From positions 5,615,001-5,679,000 of the forward strand of contig JARFJB010000002.1 in assembly GCA_036346205.1 (NCBI GenBank): a stretch of 64,000 bases of DNA. Reading direction: 5' to 3'. Source of the DNA: Vesta saturnalis. Its lineage: Eukaryota > Arthropoda > Insecta > Coleoptera > Lampyridae. The stretch's first letter is position 1, and the number at the start of each line of letters is the position of its first letter. Positions 1 through 11,322 of this stretch are shown piece by piece. Under the pieces are notes generated by a model, which made no database searches, was not told the DNA's origin, and was given only the letters and a program-made list of their open reading frames with translations. The translations under genes and the position numbers were made by a program.

Positions 1-192
1 AGTGTAATTTAGAAGTGACAAATTTTCGTTTACATTGATATATAAATTTGATTATTCTTCACGAATAATATTTTGCACTGTTAGTAACGTTGTTCAATAT
101 GGATATTCTAAATTTCAAAACAATTACTATTAATTGTGACATTTGGTTTGAGGTGAATTATTTTCAAAGATTTTGGTATAATTTTATTTAAA
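1..192. other. AT-rich DNA, no recognised feature
   Basis: This is AT-rich sequence upstream of the first transposase remnant. The stretch around 64-81 (aataatattttgcactg) loosely resembles the reverse complement of the stretch near 3855-3875. That could be a decayed terminal inverted repeat of the element spanning about 0.2-3.9 kb, but the match is short and weak. Confidence 0.3.
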
Positions 193-419
193 ATGCCTTT
201 TCGTTTATTAAGACGAGATATGCTGAAATGTTATTATAAATGTAATAGAAATTCACAGAGAGCTAGTGATATGTATGAAGAAGAATATCCTGAAAGGATA
301 CAGCACCGATCCCTATTTCAAAAATTAGATAAAATATTGCAAATTTGGTTCAGTTGAGAAAGCCAGGAAATCATATGGCAGTAAAATTACGCAAGATGAA
401 AATGATGCTAATGAATCAG
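193..419 (+). pseudogene. N-terminal exon of a DUF4817-type (IS630/mariner-like) transposase, frameshifted
   Basis: From the ATG at 193 the frame reads MPFRLLRRDMLKCYYKCNRN and continues through Q-R-A-S-D-M-Y-E-E-E-Y-P-E-R. This is the helix-turn-helix pattern (R-N...A..LY..RYPER) at the start of insect IS630-like transposases with a DUF4817-type domain. Near 345 the frame breaks: the sense continuation (KFGSVEKARKSYGSK) lies in another frame. It ends at a plausible splice donor (aatcag|gtactt, 419/420), as expected for a family whose copy at 53-55 kb has an intron. The DDE part of the same family lies at 2892-3710, so the two may be parts of one element with later insertions between them. 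Family assignment is from motif pattern only. Confidence 0.5.
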
Positions 420-2790
420 GTACTTATAGATTTTACATATTATGTATTTGCGTAGAGCTATAATACAGGTTTGCTCAAAGGACCCAGCTCATATAGATTT
501 TATAAAAAAATGTATATGATGGTAATATCACATATTTTTTTTATATTACATGTATGTTTCTTATTCTAGATAAATAATGACCCGTTCAAATCGACCAGAG
601 AATTGGCTAATAACACTAATTTGTTACGTGTTTTTCGTGAATAACGTGTATTTTCGATAACTTCCGCTACTTTTTCTAATGAATGAACTAATTAGTTAGA
701 TCTAAATAAATATTTCCGTATTCGTTGGTGAAATGTTTTTAATTTAGTACCTAAAAATGTATTTTTCGCATCTCTACAGTTAAACTAATTTATTTAACGT
801 ACACATCTTTTTTTATTCCTTTATAGATATAAGTTACGCCATCTCGAAGATTTAGGGTCATTTAATAAAGTTTTGAAAAGGAATCTTGTTTTTAAAAGAC
901 AACAATGGGATATCTGTAAAATTTATTTATCATAATTTGGTTTTAACATTCTTATCTAGTTTGAATAGTTTTGACAGGTTTGCAATATTGCTTTTGTTAG
1001 GGCGTTGTTCCTGATCTTTCTTTACTTAAGACGCCATTTTTCCGATGGGAGATTGATCTTCAAGAAAATTTTTCCTTCCGTTTATAAGATGTTTAAGCAT
1101 CGTTTCTTTGGAAAATTTTTCATATAAGGTAATGTTTTTGGTATAAAACCTTACTGACGCTTTACAAGCGGATTTTATTGAAATTTTCAATCTTAATATC
1201 CTCGGGTAAGTTTAACACATGTTCGACAACTTTTAGTAAATCGATTCTTTCATTTAGGCACTTTCGCATGATTACTTAAATTTATAACATAGGTCTGTTG
1301 AAACGAAATCATCGCTATCGGCTCTAAACATCTAAAAAGAGGTATGCTTGTATAAGGTAATTAGTAACGTACTTACTTGTATCACTTTCAGCGCCTTGAT
1401 ACCGGCGAAATAAACAGCTATTCTTTATTTATATACATAACTAGCAAATTGGAATGCACTACCGATCACCTCCGTACCTATTCCTACTGGAATGCTGGCT
1501 CTTAACTACTGATTAGCTGTCTTGGTTCCACAAAGTAACTACCACCTTCGAAACACGAAGGGCATTTACAGTTTGGTAATTCTTCATCAAAGGTCAGAAT
1601 TCTTTATTATTCTATATACACAGGACTTGTGTAATGAACAGTGTATTGCTAAAATTAGTACCACAGAGTTAGGTTACATTTGGGGGTTTAACCTTATATT
1701 ACTTACCTGTAACAAAAATTTATCATTTATAATAACATGCTTTTACTGGAGGCTAAAGTGGTTGAATAATTTAGAGTTGATTTGTTCAATTTGTAATTTT
1801 TTCTGCATACAAAAGAAGAAAAAACCACACCTATTATTCACTGGGACGTTGACCTACTTAGTTCACTACCTTCACACGGTAGTTGCGCGTTGAAGCTCCT
1901 GTTTGTAAAATACATTATATACAGGGGGGAACAGATATCGAGGTCGTATGAATTACAGTCATTGTTTGAAACTGTATATATATTTATATTCAAATTTAGA
2001 ATTTCTGTAACTTTTCTGTACTTTGTCTTTCCTTAATATTAATTATTTGTCATTACGGATAATTTTGTTCAGAGCAGGTTTTGCTGTAATAAAGATTTCA
2101 GTACTATTGAATGTCTTGCTGCCATTCTATGCCTTGCACTGAACAGACTATCCAGATATTTCTATTTAATACCACTTCTTAAGGGTTTTAATAAAATTCA
2201 AGAAACCGAAATTAAAATCATTGGGGATTTAAATTCTATTTTGTGAAACGTAGGCAAGCCGTTTCAAAAATTAAGCACTACTATTTTCATTGTGGATCTA
2301 TTTTAGATCGCACTTTATGGGTTACTTTCGCCCTTTCGGCTGCAATTTGTAAGTACTTACAACCGTCGGGAGCGGCACAATTAACGAAACTTTTCTTTTA
2401 CATTTAGGGTTCGATTAACGAACTAAATACATTTAGTTTTTTTATTCTTTGTGGGCATCTGCGACGGCTCACCACTTGCCATCGTCAGGGCTGAATTATA
2501 ATTATGTTGTAAGTTAAGATTGTTATGAATACTTTGGGGGAAAATTAGCATAGTATCATATTTGTTTACGTTCGATATTTATTCGACAAGTATTAATTTG
2601 AGTTTAAATTAAAATAAATAAACGATTACTGTGTGGTTGTTCGGTAAAAGTTTGTCTCTTTTAAATTGTTCCTTTTTTTGGAGCACTACCTGTTTCAGGT
2701 TTTACAGGGCCTGCCCTACTCTACTCCTCTTTTTCCTTTTTCTTTCCTTTTCTCCCCTTTCCTGACTAAAACCTGTGGCGCCTATCCTTT
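420..2790. other. no gene recognised; possible intron or insertions within a transposon
   Basis: AT-rich sequence with one 123-codon open frame at 1522-1893 that starts at TTG, has no recognisable domain and looks fortuitous. A pyrimidine-rich tract at 2700-2765 precedes the transposase frame. I see no structured repeat here. Confidence 0.3.
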
Positions 2791-2891
2791 AGTGGCTATC
2801 TAACCACGTCCACAACATCGTAGCTAACCTCCAAAACCCCACGCATCCAAGTGCTCTGCGGTCAAACAACCGTACGCAGGAGTTTAGTCGA

Positions 2892-3710
2892 GTGCACTTT
2901 CCAAAAAATGTTTACATGCAGGTTAGACATGTAGCAAATTTACCAAATGTATCGCATGTGAAAGTCTGGCGAATATTAAAAAATAATAACATGAAACCCT
3001 TTAAAATACATATCTCTCATTGTTTGCTACAAGGTGATCAAGAAAGACGTTTGCAGTTCTGTAACTGGCTGAGGCAGCAAATTGAAACGAATAACAATTT
3101 TTTAAACGAAATAATTTGGAGTGATGAAACTAAATTTACGAATCGTGGAATTTTTAATAGAAATACCGAACATATTTGGGCAGTGGAAAATCCACGAAAT
3201 AATCGGCCAATTCGAACTCAAGTACGATTTGGTCTTAACATATGGGCTAGCATCAATGGTGATAGAATTCTTGGTCCTTTTATTTATGAAGAAACCTTAA
3301 ATGGAGTAGGTTATCTTGAATTTCTTAGGACAATATTCTTAGATTACTTAGATGAATTACCACTGAACAGAATCGAAAACTTATGGTTTCAGCAAGATGA
3401 GGCGCCGCCTCATAATACTCTAGATGTAAGAGAGTTTCTGCATAGGCAATTCCCTGGAAAATGGATTGGTAATCGTGGAGTGGTGGAGTGGCCAGCGAGG
3501 TCACCGGATCTTTCACCATTGGACCTGTGGGGTCACTTAAAAAACAAAATATACAAAACCGTTCCAAATGATATTGCGGAATTACGAGAAAATATTATAA
3601 ATGGGTTTAATTCTTTACGAAGGCGTGATATTCAAAGGGCTGTACAAAATATATGTAAAAGAATAGAGTTGTGTAGGGGTGTAAATGGAAATCTGTTCGA
3701 ACATTTGTAA
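2892..3710 (+). CDS. DD41D transposase (IS630/mariner-like), catalytic part, open frame
   Basis: DDE-family DNA transposase, which cuts transposon ends and joins them to target DNA in the nucleus. The 272-codon frame is uninterrupted. It shows a degenerate DNA-binding segment (residues 11-40, ending VWRILKNNNMKPF), the first catalytic Asp in IIWSDETKF (D78), the second in WFQQDEAPPH (D169), then WPARSPDLSPLDLWG with the third acidic residue at D211, 41 residues after D169. The frame is open upstream to a TAG near 2796, so the GTG at 2892 is only the first usable codon. The true start is probably the exon at 193-419, whose helix-turn-helix half is out of frame. It is therefore probably inactive, although the catalytic part looks intact. 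Sister copies lie at 53.3-54.6 kb and 55.8-56.9 kb. Confidence 0.75.
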   Translation: MHFPKNVYMQVRHVANLPNVSHVKVWRILKNNNMKPFKIHISHCLLQGDQERRLQFCNWLRQQIETNNNFLNEIIWSDETKFTNRGIFNRNTEHIWAVENPRNNRPIRTQVRFGLNIWASINGDRILGPFIYEETLNGVGYLEFLRTIFLDYLDELPLNRIENLWFQQDEAPPHNTLDVREFLHRQFPGKWIGNRGVVEWPARSPDLSPLDLWGHLKNKIYKTVPNDIAELRENIINGFNSLRRRDIQRAVQNICKRIELCRGVNGNLFEHL

Positions 3711-4109
3711 ATTGTACATTCTAAACTAAAATTATGTATTTTTTCGTAATTTAATATTTAGCTATTTCTGTTGGGGGTTATTATTATTATGTGGATATTA
3801 GTTATTTTTCATTAGTGTCTAGTTATTATGTATTTTATCATAATAAATAGTAAAGTGCAATATTTTAGTAGTTCATATTCTATTATTTAATACTCTTCTG
3901 GTTCAGTTTATGTAAGTAATTACAAGCTGAAGATAGCGCAGGATCGTATCAAAAATAATTTAAATGAGGGTGGTTTTTAAGGTTCAAAACGTTGAAAAAC
4001 ATGAAATGTGATATACCATTGCATTCAGAATTTAATAAGGTAGAGAAAAATTTTCGTCATATTTAAGAAAATAAAGTTGATGATGGTTGCGTGAGGACGA
4101 AACGTTGTA

Positions 4110-4245
4110 GAAGCAAATAAAAAATACCATCATTTTTATCATCATTTGTAACAGGCTTCACTTTTAGTTGTTTTGGGTAAGCTACACTTTCTGTATCACG
4201 AAATGTTTGCAGTAACCTTTCAAAAATCTTTTTATTGGGATGCAC
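4110..4245 (-). pseudogene. DUF4817-type transposase N-terminal fragment
   Basis: On the minus strand the frame reads HPNKKIFERLLQTFRDTESV followed by AYPKQLKVKPVTND. This matches the pattern R-H-P-x-x-x-x-F-x-x-L-x-x-x-x-R-x-T-G-S-V of the helix-turn-helix domain in IS630-like insect transposases. Nothing downstream in this orientation reads as the catalytic domain, so it is an orphan fragment. Confidence 0.45.
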
Positions 4246-4770
4246 CCGCTTAGTGTATTTTTATGAGTACACTCTTGGAGCAAGTAAAAAATTTTCATAG
4301 CATTCACCAATGGTTAAAATCATATCAATTCTTACTTGTTGTGAATAAACCATTATTAAATTGAAAATATTTCAACAACTTTCAACAGGCTCGGAAAAAA
4401 TAACAATACACAATAACAAAGTCATGCCCAATGTCAGAATTTTATTAACAAATCCGTTACCGGCGATTCCACGGCACTCTACCTAACTTACAGGATTAGT
4501 CACATTAACATTATTTGTTAATATATCTAAATTACAAATATTTGAAATCTATCATGTACACATAAGATTGGTACCAAGCTTTCTAATTATCGGTAAAGAA
4601 AAATACTACTACATTAGCAAAAAGATATTAAGTAGGCATTTTGAGAGGATATTTCAAAAGGAACAGACAAATTCCAAATATTTAAATAAGTTAAAAATTT
4701 GAAGGTTTAGGTATAGGAAACCCTTATAGAAGTTGAAAGGTACTTAAGTAAGCTAAACGATAAGCGTATA

Positions 4771-4857
4771 AAATACAAGGTGTTCCATTTAAAATAAGCT
4801 GAATATTTCAGTATGAATGGTCTACTAATTTAACTGAATAAAATGAACACCCTGTAA
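4771..4857. repeat. small fold-back / MITE-like sequence
   Basis: Begins atacaaggtgttccattt and ends aaatgaacaccctgtaaag, an imperfect inverted pair of about 16 bp enclosing about 50 bp. The motif (a)cagggtgttcca recurs at 18070 and 57254, where it sits at ends of the IS630-like repeats. It is probably a short non-autonomous derivative. Confidence 0.35.
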
Positions 4858-5193
4858 AGAGGTGTTTACTATTTAGTCAATAAATAGACTAAGGGAACAG
4901 TATTTTACTTAAACCTAAGAGTAAATTTGTTGGGGTTAATTTTATTAGGAGATATTTAATTTTTCCTAAAACCCTACATTTTCAGAAAAAATGATATAAC
5001 TTGAAACACTCTGTATGTAGGTATAGGGAACCCTTATACGGGGTGTGTCATTTAAAAAGCATAACTTTGATATGCCACTTTCTTTGGCGCACCCTGTATA
5101 TTTAAACATTTTTAAAATTGACTTACATAATATCACTGTATTAGAAATTAACCATTATATGCCGCTTCGCCATAGAACTCCGTGGCGTCGGTC

Positions 5194-5194
<1 letters not shown>

Positions 5195-5245
<51 letters not shown>
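5195..5245. repeat. (TA)n microsatellite
   Basis: About 50 bp of uninterrupted TA dinucleotide, directly after ggcgtcggtcg. Open frames of Y-I repeats through it are artefacts. Confidence 0.95.
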
Positions 5246-5251
<6 letters not shown>

Positions 5252-5913
5252 CATTAAAAAACAAAGTGCATTTAACAGTCAACTTAATTACAAAGCCTTC
5301 TTTCTAACAGTTATGTACCCGCAAAAGTAATAAAAATTGAAATGGCTATAACTTCTTGAAAGATTGGAATAATTTAAAAATGTTCTAGAGGAGTATAATG
5401 CATTAAAATACTGTTCCAATGAGCCTAATTCCAACTCCCCATTCTACTTAAAGAAATGGCGTCACTTGGCGTCGCATTGCCACCTGGAATGTTGGCGTTG
5501 ACAAAACAATTTAACAAAGTTATAAAGGTATGGTTTACTACATTCCCAACATTTCATTTCGATTATCTCCAATCTTTAAGAAAGAAGGCTGGGCGGACTT
5601 ATTTTATATCCTCTATGTGTATGCACAGGATGATTCATTAAAAATGGGCAATCTCTGACCTATAAATAGTAAACACCAAAATATGAAGATTAAGCCCAAC
5701 ATACCTTATAAAAATGTTGCTGGTTTAGGAGCTACAGAGTGTTCAAAGGGAAAATTTTATTTTAAAATTGTTCAATAACTTTATAAAGTTTAACAGAATG
5801 AACATAAAATTTGGTAGTTTCAGTTTTTTTGACATGGGAAATACGAATTTTTAACTTATTTTGTGACTACTCATAGAGGGCGCTGTTTGTCTTAAAAAGA
5901 TGTTTTTTACCCT

Positions 5914-5918
<5 letters not shown>

Positions 5919-5966
<48 letters not shown>
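5919..5966. repeat. (TA)n microsatellite
   Basis: Uninterrupted TA repeat of about 48 bp inside the transposon, immediately after its left inverted repeat. Confidence 0.95.
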
Positions 5967-5968
<2 letters not shown>

Positions 5969-5975
5969 TATATAA

Positions 5976-6150
5976 GATATTTAAATTTTCTCGAAGAACA
6001 TTTAAATGAGCTAGTAGATGTTCCACTCGTTGTGAGGCAAAACATCTGGTTTATGCTGGGTTCCACCAAGTTATTCTCTACCTATGTGGCAATATCTAAA
6101 TCAACATTTTTCCTATTGTTGGATTGACCGTGGAAGTGAATTTTTACTTT
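5976..6150 (+). pseudogene. transposase remnant, middle of DDE domain
   Basis: The frame reads FLEEHLNELVDVPLVVRQNI then WFMLGS and, after frame changes, C-W-I-D-R-G-S-E-F. This matches the family consensus (YL.FL...LP.LL.DVPL..R...WFQ.DGAPPH...WIGRGG) found in the better copies in this window. The catalytic Asp of W-F-Q-x-D is lost. Confidence 0.45.
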
Positions 6151-6798
6151 CTTGCTAAATAAGAAAGTATTACGGCCGCAGTTAGTCACATATACGTTTT
6201 TTTTGTAGAAATATATATTTCCAATATCATTCAAGATATAAAAGAATTGAAAATAGGTATGCGTAATTAAATAAAGGTTCTTTAAAGAGATTTCGTTACG
6301 TAATGAATTATGGTAGAAATTTGCCTACATTTAGGGGCCAAACTTAAGCAATTATTCGAAATTGATTTATTCAAAATTCTCTCCAAGCGTGTTTTTTATA
6401 TTTTCGAGGCAACCACTCTTATGAATGGAACTAATCTGCTTCTTCTAAAGCTACTAGTATAGGAGATATGAATTTTCAAATATTTAAAATTGATATGTTA
6501 TAACTTTCTAACTATTTTGGTTACAAACTTGGATTTTGGAAAAAAACTTGTTTCATTTACGCTAATGAAATGATATTATCCTGATGAAAACACTACTTCC
6601 GGTTTTTCCGGAAATTGAAAACATTCCTCGTATTGCTGGTATAACATACACATATTCTTACTTTATTTGAATGGGAGCGAACTTTGCTTTAAAATAATAT
6701 GAAACAGTCCATAGTTATCTTGCAAGATACGCGATATTTCTATTTTTAACTTTCAACCTACATATACATATGTAGGTATAGAAACCAACTTATTAGCT

Positions 6799-6846
6799 CA
6801 TTTTACAACTTTTGGCCAAGTTTCGTCAAGATCAGCCATGATGCAT
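6799..6846 (-). repeat. conserved flank of the microsatellite-bearing repeat family (degraded copy)
   Basis: The sequence ttttacaacttttggccaag tttcgtcaagatcagccatgatg is the reverse complement of the block next to the long microsatellites at 29.8 kb and 32.8 kb (catggtggccgatcttggcg, aaact, aagttgtaaaata). The microsatellite itself is missing here. Confidence 0.5.
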
Positions 6847-7446
6847 GGATGTCTTGGAGAGGGAGGGGGATGTATTAGGGTTAGTTTTTGTTTTTTTTTT
6901 AATATTTGTAAAACAGCTGAATATTTCAAAGATATAAAAATACCCCATATATTTTTTAGTATTTTGCAAGAAAGTCCTGTAATGCATTAGCATTCACCTA
7001 GTTTTGTATTGAGGTAGATGGTGGGTATTTCGAACATTTACTTTGAAATTTAGTTTGCTGTTGGTAGTGATTGTCATTATTAATCACTGTCTTTTTTTTA
7101 TCACTTTATCAGCGAATAACTCAAAAACCAATAGTTAGACAAATTGAACAAGAGTACCTCTATTTTGTAAAATGGAAAGAGCTTTCATATTTTAACTTAT
7201 TTTAACCATTATTCAATGGACAAAGAAGATATGATCTAATTTACTGAAGTAACAGGATGCCACTAGCGCCGTCTACGAGCAGTCACACACTAAGTTACAA
7301 ATTCGTATTTCTCATGTCACAGAACCTAAAACTAGCAATTTTTTTGTTCATGCTGTTAAAACTAAAATTTTCACTTTGAACACTGTGTATCTCCTAAACC
7401 GCCACATTTTTATGAGGCATGTTGGGCTTAATCTTAATATTTTGTT

Positions 7447-8080
7447 CAGACGTTTTTTACAAGCTCGTATTTCAGGTGTCATTACAAATTGAGCTTCGTG
7501 CTGACAATGTTTTTTTCACAGGAAATAATTATGTAAATTTTTCAAACGTCCTTGAATCTTTTTGAAAATTGACAGACGTAAAATCTTATTCTGAACAACT
7601 TTTCGATATTTTGTCATCTAACTCCATTTTTTATATATTTAAGGCGAATTTTAGTAATTTGCCGCCATGAGAGTGATCAAGTGACATATGTCAAAGTAAT
7701 TTTTTTATGGGGTATTCTGAATCAATCCCACAGAACATTTTTTTTTGAAATATTAATAATAAAATATTTTTCCATTTGTTACAAACTCTTTGCCGGTCAT
7801 TGTATAATAAATTTCTCGTTCTTCCGCTTTTCGTAAATATCCCGATTTTACAGGGAACGATTTTGCACAAGTTTCTTTTTCTTTTTTAAAATTTCGAGTG
7901 TAATATTTGTCGACATCTCAAACAGTTCATTAAATTCCTTATCATATCACTAAAGCAGGCACCAGACACAAAGAAAATTTTAATAAAACGGAATCATTAT
8001 AAAGAAATATGCGTGTCGTCGTCGTCAGCATCAAAGGATTAGGCCTCGCGACCTGTTCCGGTTCAATAGTCCATCTCTTC
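7447..8080. other. no recognised feature
   Basis: AT-rich sequence after the transposon right arm. I see no gene. Confidence 0.3.
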
Positions 8081-8081
8081 C

Positions 8082-8147
8082 TGCGGCCGTTTCGCCACAG
8101 GGCCAGTTGGTCGCTGGCCTTTTCGGCGCGAGCCGTTTCGCCGCCAA
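8082..8147. repeat. left block of a GC-rich inverted repeat
   Basis: About 66 bp beginning gcggccgtttcgcc, inverted with respect to 8787-8852. Reading the right block in reverse complement gives gcggccgtttcaccgcaggg and onward, nearly base for base. It is far more GC-rich than anything around it. Confidence 0.75.
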
Positions 8148-8786
8148 CATTATTTTATTGCATTCAATTGAACACTAGCACATACCATCTTACATTTTTT
8201 TAAATATATCGTATAAAAACTCACGTATCTACCAAATTTTAAACCTTATTAACGATTATTTCTAATGAGATAATTATCATTAGGACACTCATTAGGTGAC
8301 GACAGAATTTTAAGAATTGTGAGAGAATTTAATGACAGAACATTTTAGAATATTTGCGTTCAATCGCCCATAATTACCAATTTCATTAATATAATGTAGG
8401 TATTATATGTATTTAATGTAATTATTTGACGTATTGTAGTATTTACATAGAAAATAATGAACATTTCTTTTTCACAAATATGTATCTTTATTTGGAATGG
8501 GCATTTTATGAACTCATTTTTACTGCTTTTTAGAAAAAAAAAATAGTTTTTTAGGGCGTAATTTATATATTACAATTTATAGATATTAAAAAAAAAATAA
8601 TATAAACGAACTAAAACAACATTTTATACAGTGTGTTAATTCCGTCTCTAATAAATTCATATTTACAACGCAATTCGTAGTGTTTTCTCAAAAAAAGAGA
8701 TCGAGGATGCGAGGTCCATTTTTTCATACGAGCTATAGTTTACGAGATTCCCTATTAAAACATCGAAATTTGACCACCCTATACTT

Positions 8787-8905
8787 TTGGCGGCGGAACG
8801 GCCGCGCCGAAACGGCCAGCGGCGAATTGGCCCTGCGGTGAAACGGCCGCGGCGAAACGGCCGCGGCGAAACGGCCGCGGCGGACCGGCCGCGGCGAAAC
8901 GTCCT
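8787..8905. repeat. right block of the GC-rich inverted repeat, with GGCCGCGGCGAAAC minisatellite
   Basis: The first 66 bp mirror 8082-8147. The block continues into tandem copies of ggccgcggcgaaac (about 13-14 bp period, roughly four copies). It ends where a LINE reading frame stops matching (8905/8906), so the GC-rich block and LINE fragment are joined at a sharp edge. The AT-rich interior (8148-8786) has no gene. Confidence 0.75.
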
Positions 8906-10960
8906 ACACCCATCTCGGGATCCTCTTGGGTTGTATTGTATTGCTAATTTTGGGAGTCTCTCTGGGCTCATTCTACCCACATGTTCCTTCCACCTCGTTT
9001 TATATTTGATTATTTGGTTTTGTATTGACTGAACTTGTAGCTCGTTTCTGATGTGTTTGTTAGTAAATTTGTCTAATCGGTTACATCATTTGACTACTCT
9101 TAGGAACCTCATCTCTGCGGACTGGATTTTCCTATGATCTCTTGTTGACATTGACCATGTCTCACTGCGATAGAGTAGTGCGGGGACCGCTATTACTTTG
9201 TAGAATTTTATCTGTGTCTCCTTTCTTGTCTTGTTTCTGAGTGCTCTTCTTATCGTACGCACATTCGTTTAAAAGTGACTATCTTTTTGTCGATGTTTGG
9301 GTCGTAATTGTATGAGATATCGTAGGCTAGATATTTGAAATTTTGTACTTGATCTAGATTGATGTTGTTAGTAGCAATTTTTGATCTTATCGGTTGTTTA
9401 CCTTGAAAGGCCATTATTTTTGTTTTATGTGTTGATATTTGGCAGTTGTAATTTTTTGATATGTCGTTTAATTTGTAAATTGCTCGTTGTAGATTGGCTT
9501 CTGAATTTGCGATTACCGCCTGGTCGTCTGCGAATAGTATTGTATTGACATACATGTTTGTGTTTATTTGAAATCCCTTTGGTGCTTCTTGTTTTCAAGT
9601 CTTTATTACGTCATTTATATAAATATTGAATAGAATGGGTGACAATCCGCATCCTTGTCTTACTCCATGATTTATTTATGTCGGGTTTTTGCCATCGTCA
9701 TTGTTTTCTATAATAACTTTGGTATTGCTTTTATCAGATGGGATGGGAAACCATTTTGTTCTAAGATTGACCATAGTTTTGTTCTTTTAACTTTATCGAA
9801 CGCTTTAGTGAAGTCGACTAATGCTATATGTGTTTTTAAATTATGTTCCCTACGTTTTTCAATGATCTGCTTCATGGTGAGGACAGCATCTATACAGGAT
9901 CGTCCTTTACGAAAGCCGTTCTGCTCTTCTTTTAATATTACTTCGGCTATTAATTGCGTTCTTGCTGTTATAATTTTTTAATATGATTTGTATCCTGAAT
10001 TTAGTAGACTAATGCCCCTATAATTATTGCAATCCGTTCTTTTTGAAGATTGATTTTATTTTAGCTATGACCCATTCTTGAGGAATGTTAGTTTGCTTCC
10101 AACACATGTTAAAGACGTGCAGTAGTCTTAACGTTAGAAACATACTTCCGTATTTAATTAATTCGGCATTAATTTTATCAGTTCCTATGGCTTTCCTATT
10201 TATTAACGTTTTTATTGCATATTCTAATTCTTGTATAGTTATATCATATCTACGGTTAGATTCGTCTCTTGTGCATTTGTATCTTCGCTATTATTAGCTT
10301 CGTCTTCTTCTTCTTCCGTATTGTACCACAGTTCCTTGTAATGTTTTTCCCATGTTTCAGTTTGTATTACATTTATTGTTGCTTTATCCTTTTCTTCTTT
10401 GTTGAGGTGTTCCATGATTTTGTATGCCGGTTTTTGCCGTCCGTATATGTCCTCTTCTATACGTTTAATATAGTTATCCTAGCTATTATGATAGGTTTCT
10501 GCACTTCGTTCTTTGTAATACGTTTTGTTTTGTTCTGCTCTTGATGTTAGATATTGTTGTAATTCATTGTTCCATATCTTTGATCCTCTTCTCTTATAGT
10601 TCTGCCGTCTTGTTCCTTGGGATTCTGCTGCTGCTTGACATATAGTTGTTTTTATGACTTCCCATTCTTCATCTATATTTTCTTTGTTTTTTCTTTGGGA
10701 TAGGTAATTTGTTAAGCATGTTTGGTGTAGATGTTTGATGGCTTCATTTTGCAGTAGTTATGTTTTATATGTGTCTTCTGTACTTTCTTTTTTATGTTTC
10801 GTATTATATTTTACCCATGGTTTTAGAATGTTTATTTTACTTACTACAAGGAAGTGGTCATAGCCTATATCGCTGCCTATGTGTCTAGAATGTACTTGGA
10901 AAATGTGCTTGTTCCAAGTATATTCTATTAGCATTAGAAAAAATCTTGAAGATAACACAT
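8906..10960 (-). mobile_element. 5'-truncated non-LTR retrotransposon (LINE), endonuclease end + reverse transcriptase
   Basis: Read on the minus strand, the element starts within the end of an EEP-type endonuclease (IGYDHFLVVSKI near 10830). It continues with reverse transcriptase blocks: EEQNGFRKGRSCIDAVLT near 9925, LVDFTKAFDKVKR near 9810, HGVRQGCGLSPILFNIYIND near 9650 and the catalytic box FADDQ at about 9530. It ends in the C-terminal region (HVGRMSPERLPKLAIQYNPR near 8950). Several stops and frame changes break it. The poly(A) end is not visible, because it joins the GC-rich repeat at 8905. It lies just upstream of the surviving TUT1-like exons in opposite orientation. Clade not assigned. 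Confidence 0.8.
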
Positions 10961-11068
10961 TTTCTTACAATTTCAATATCTCATGCTTAATAATTATTAT
11001 TGGGCCTATAAGCTCCACTGTCAATATATAATCTACAATACTTATTAATAAAATATTTTGTTATTCAG

Positions 11069-11322
11069 TACAGTGACTTGGATTTATTTGTGGACCTTGA
11101 TGATATGTATCATGGAGATAAAAACCAAGATTCGCATTATCAGGTAAAATTTGTTGCAAACGTTATGAAATTATTTGGAAAAAAGCGTGATGAATTTCAA
11201 AATTTAAATCCAATTCCTGGTGCAAGAACTCCTATTGTACAAGTATTTCATGCTCCAACTAAATTAGACTGTGATTTATCGTTTCGTCATGGTTTAAGTG
11301 TTGAAAATACCAAATTTTTACG
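11069..11322 (+). CDS. TUT1: TUT1-like exon with catalytic D-x-D
   Basis: Acceptor ttattcag, donor CG|gtaaat. A second acceptor five bases downstream (tacag, 11069-11073) would shift the entry phase; 11069 is chosen because it gives Y-S-D-L-D in phase 0. Contains the catalytic D-L-D and the third Asp (C-D-L-S-F). Confidence 0.8.

Larger units (their letters stand above)
5681..7446. mobile_element. decayed IS630-like transposon with ~190-210 bp terminal inverted repeats
   Basis: The left arm (5681-5890) and the reverse complement of the right arm (7262-7446) align along their whole length. They share aagattaagcccaacat, aaaaatgt.g..ggtttaggag, cagtgttcaaa, gaaatacgaattt and gactactc.tag. The interior carries a (TA)n tract at 5919-5966 and a transposase remnant at about 5976-6150 on the + strand. 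There is no intact coding region. The arms are far longer than the roughly 30 bp usual for mariners, as in the copies at 52-57 kb. Confidence 0.6.

Noticed and set aside
1522..1893. 123-codon open frame
   Set aside because: Starts at TTG, no domain, no splice or codon evidence on either strand.
3325..3567. 80-codon frame on the minus strand
   Set aside because: Shadow of the + strand transposase at 2892-3710.
9655..10544. Several + strand frames of 70-108 codons rich in Phe/Val/Ile
   Set aside because: Antisense shadows of the minus-strand LINE reverse transcriptase; the minus strand carries the recognisable motifs.
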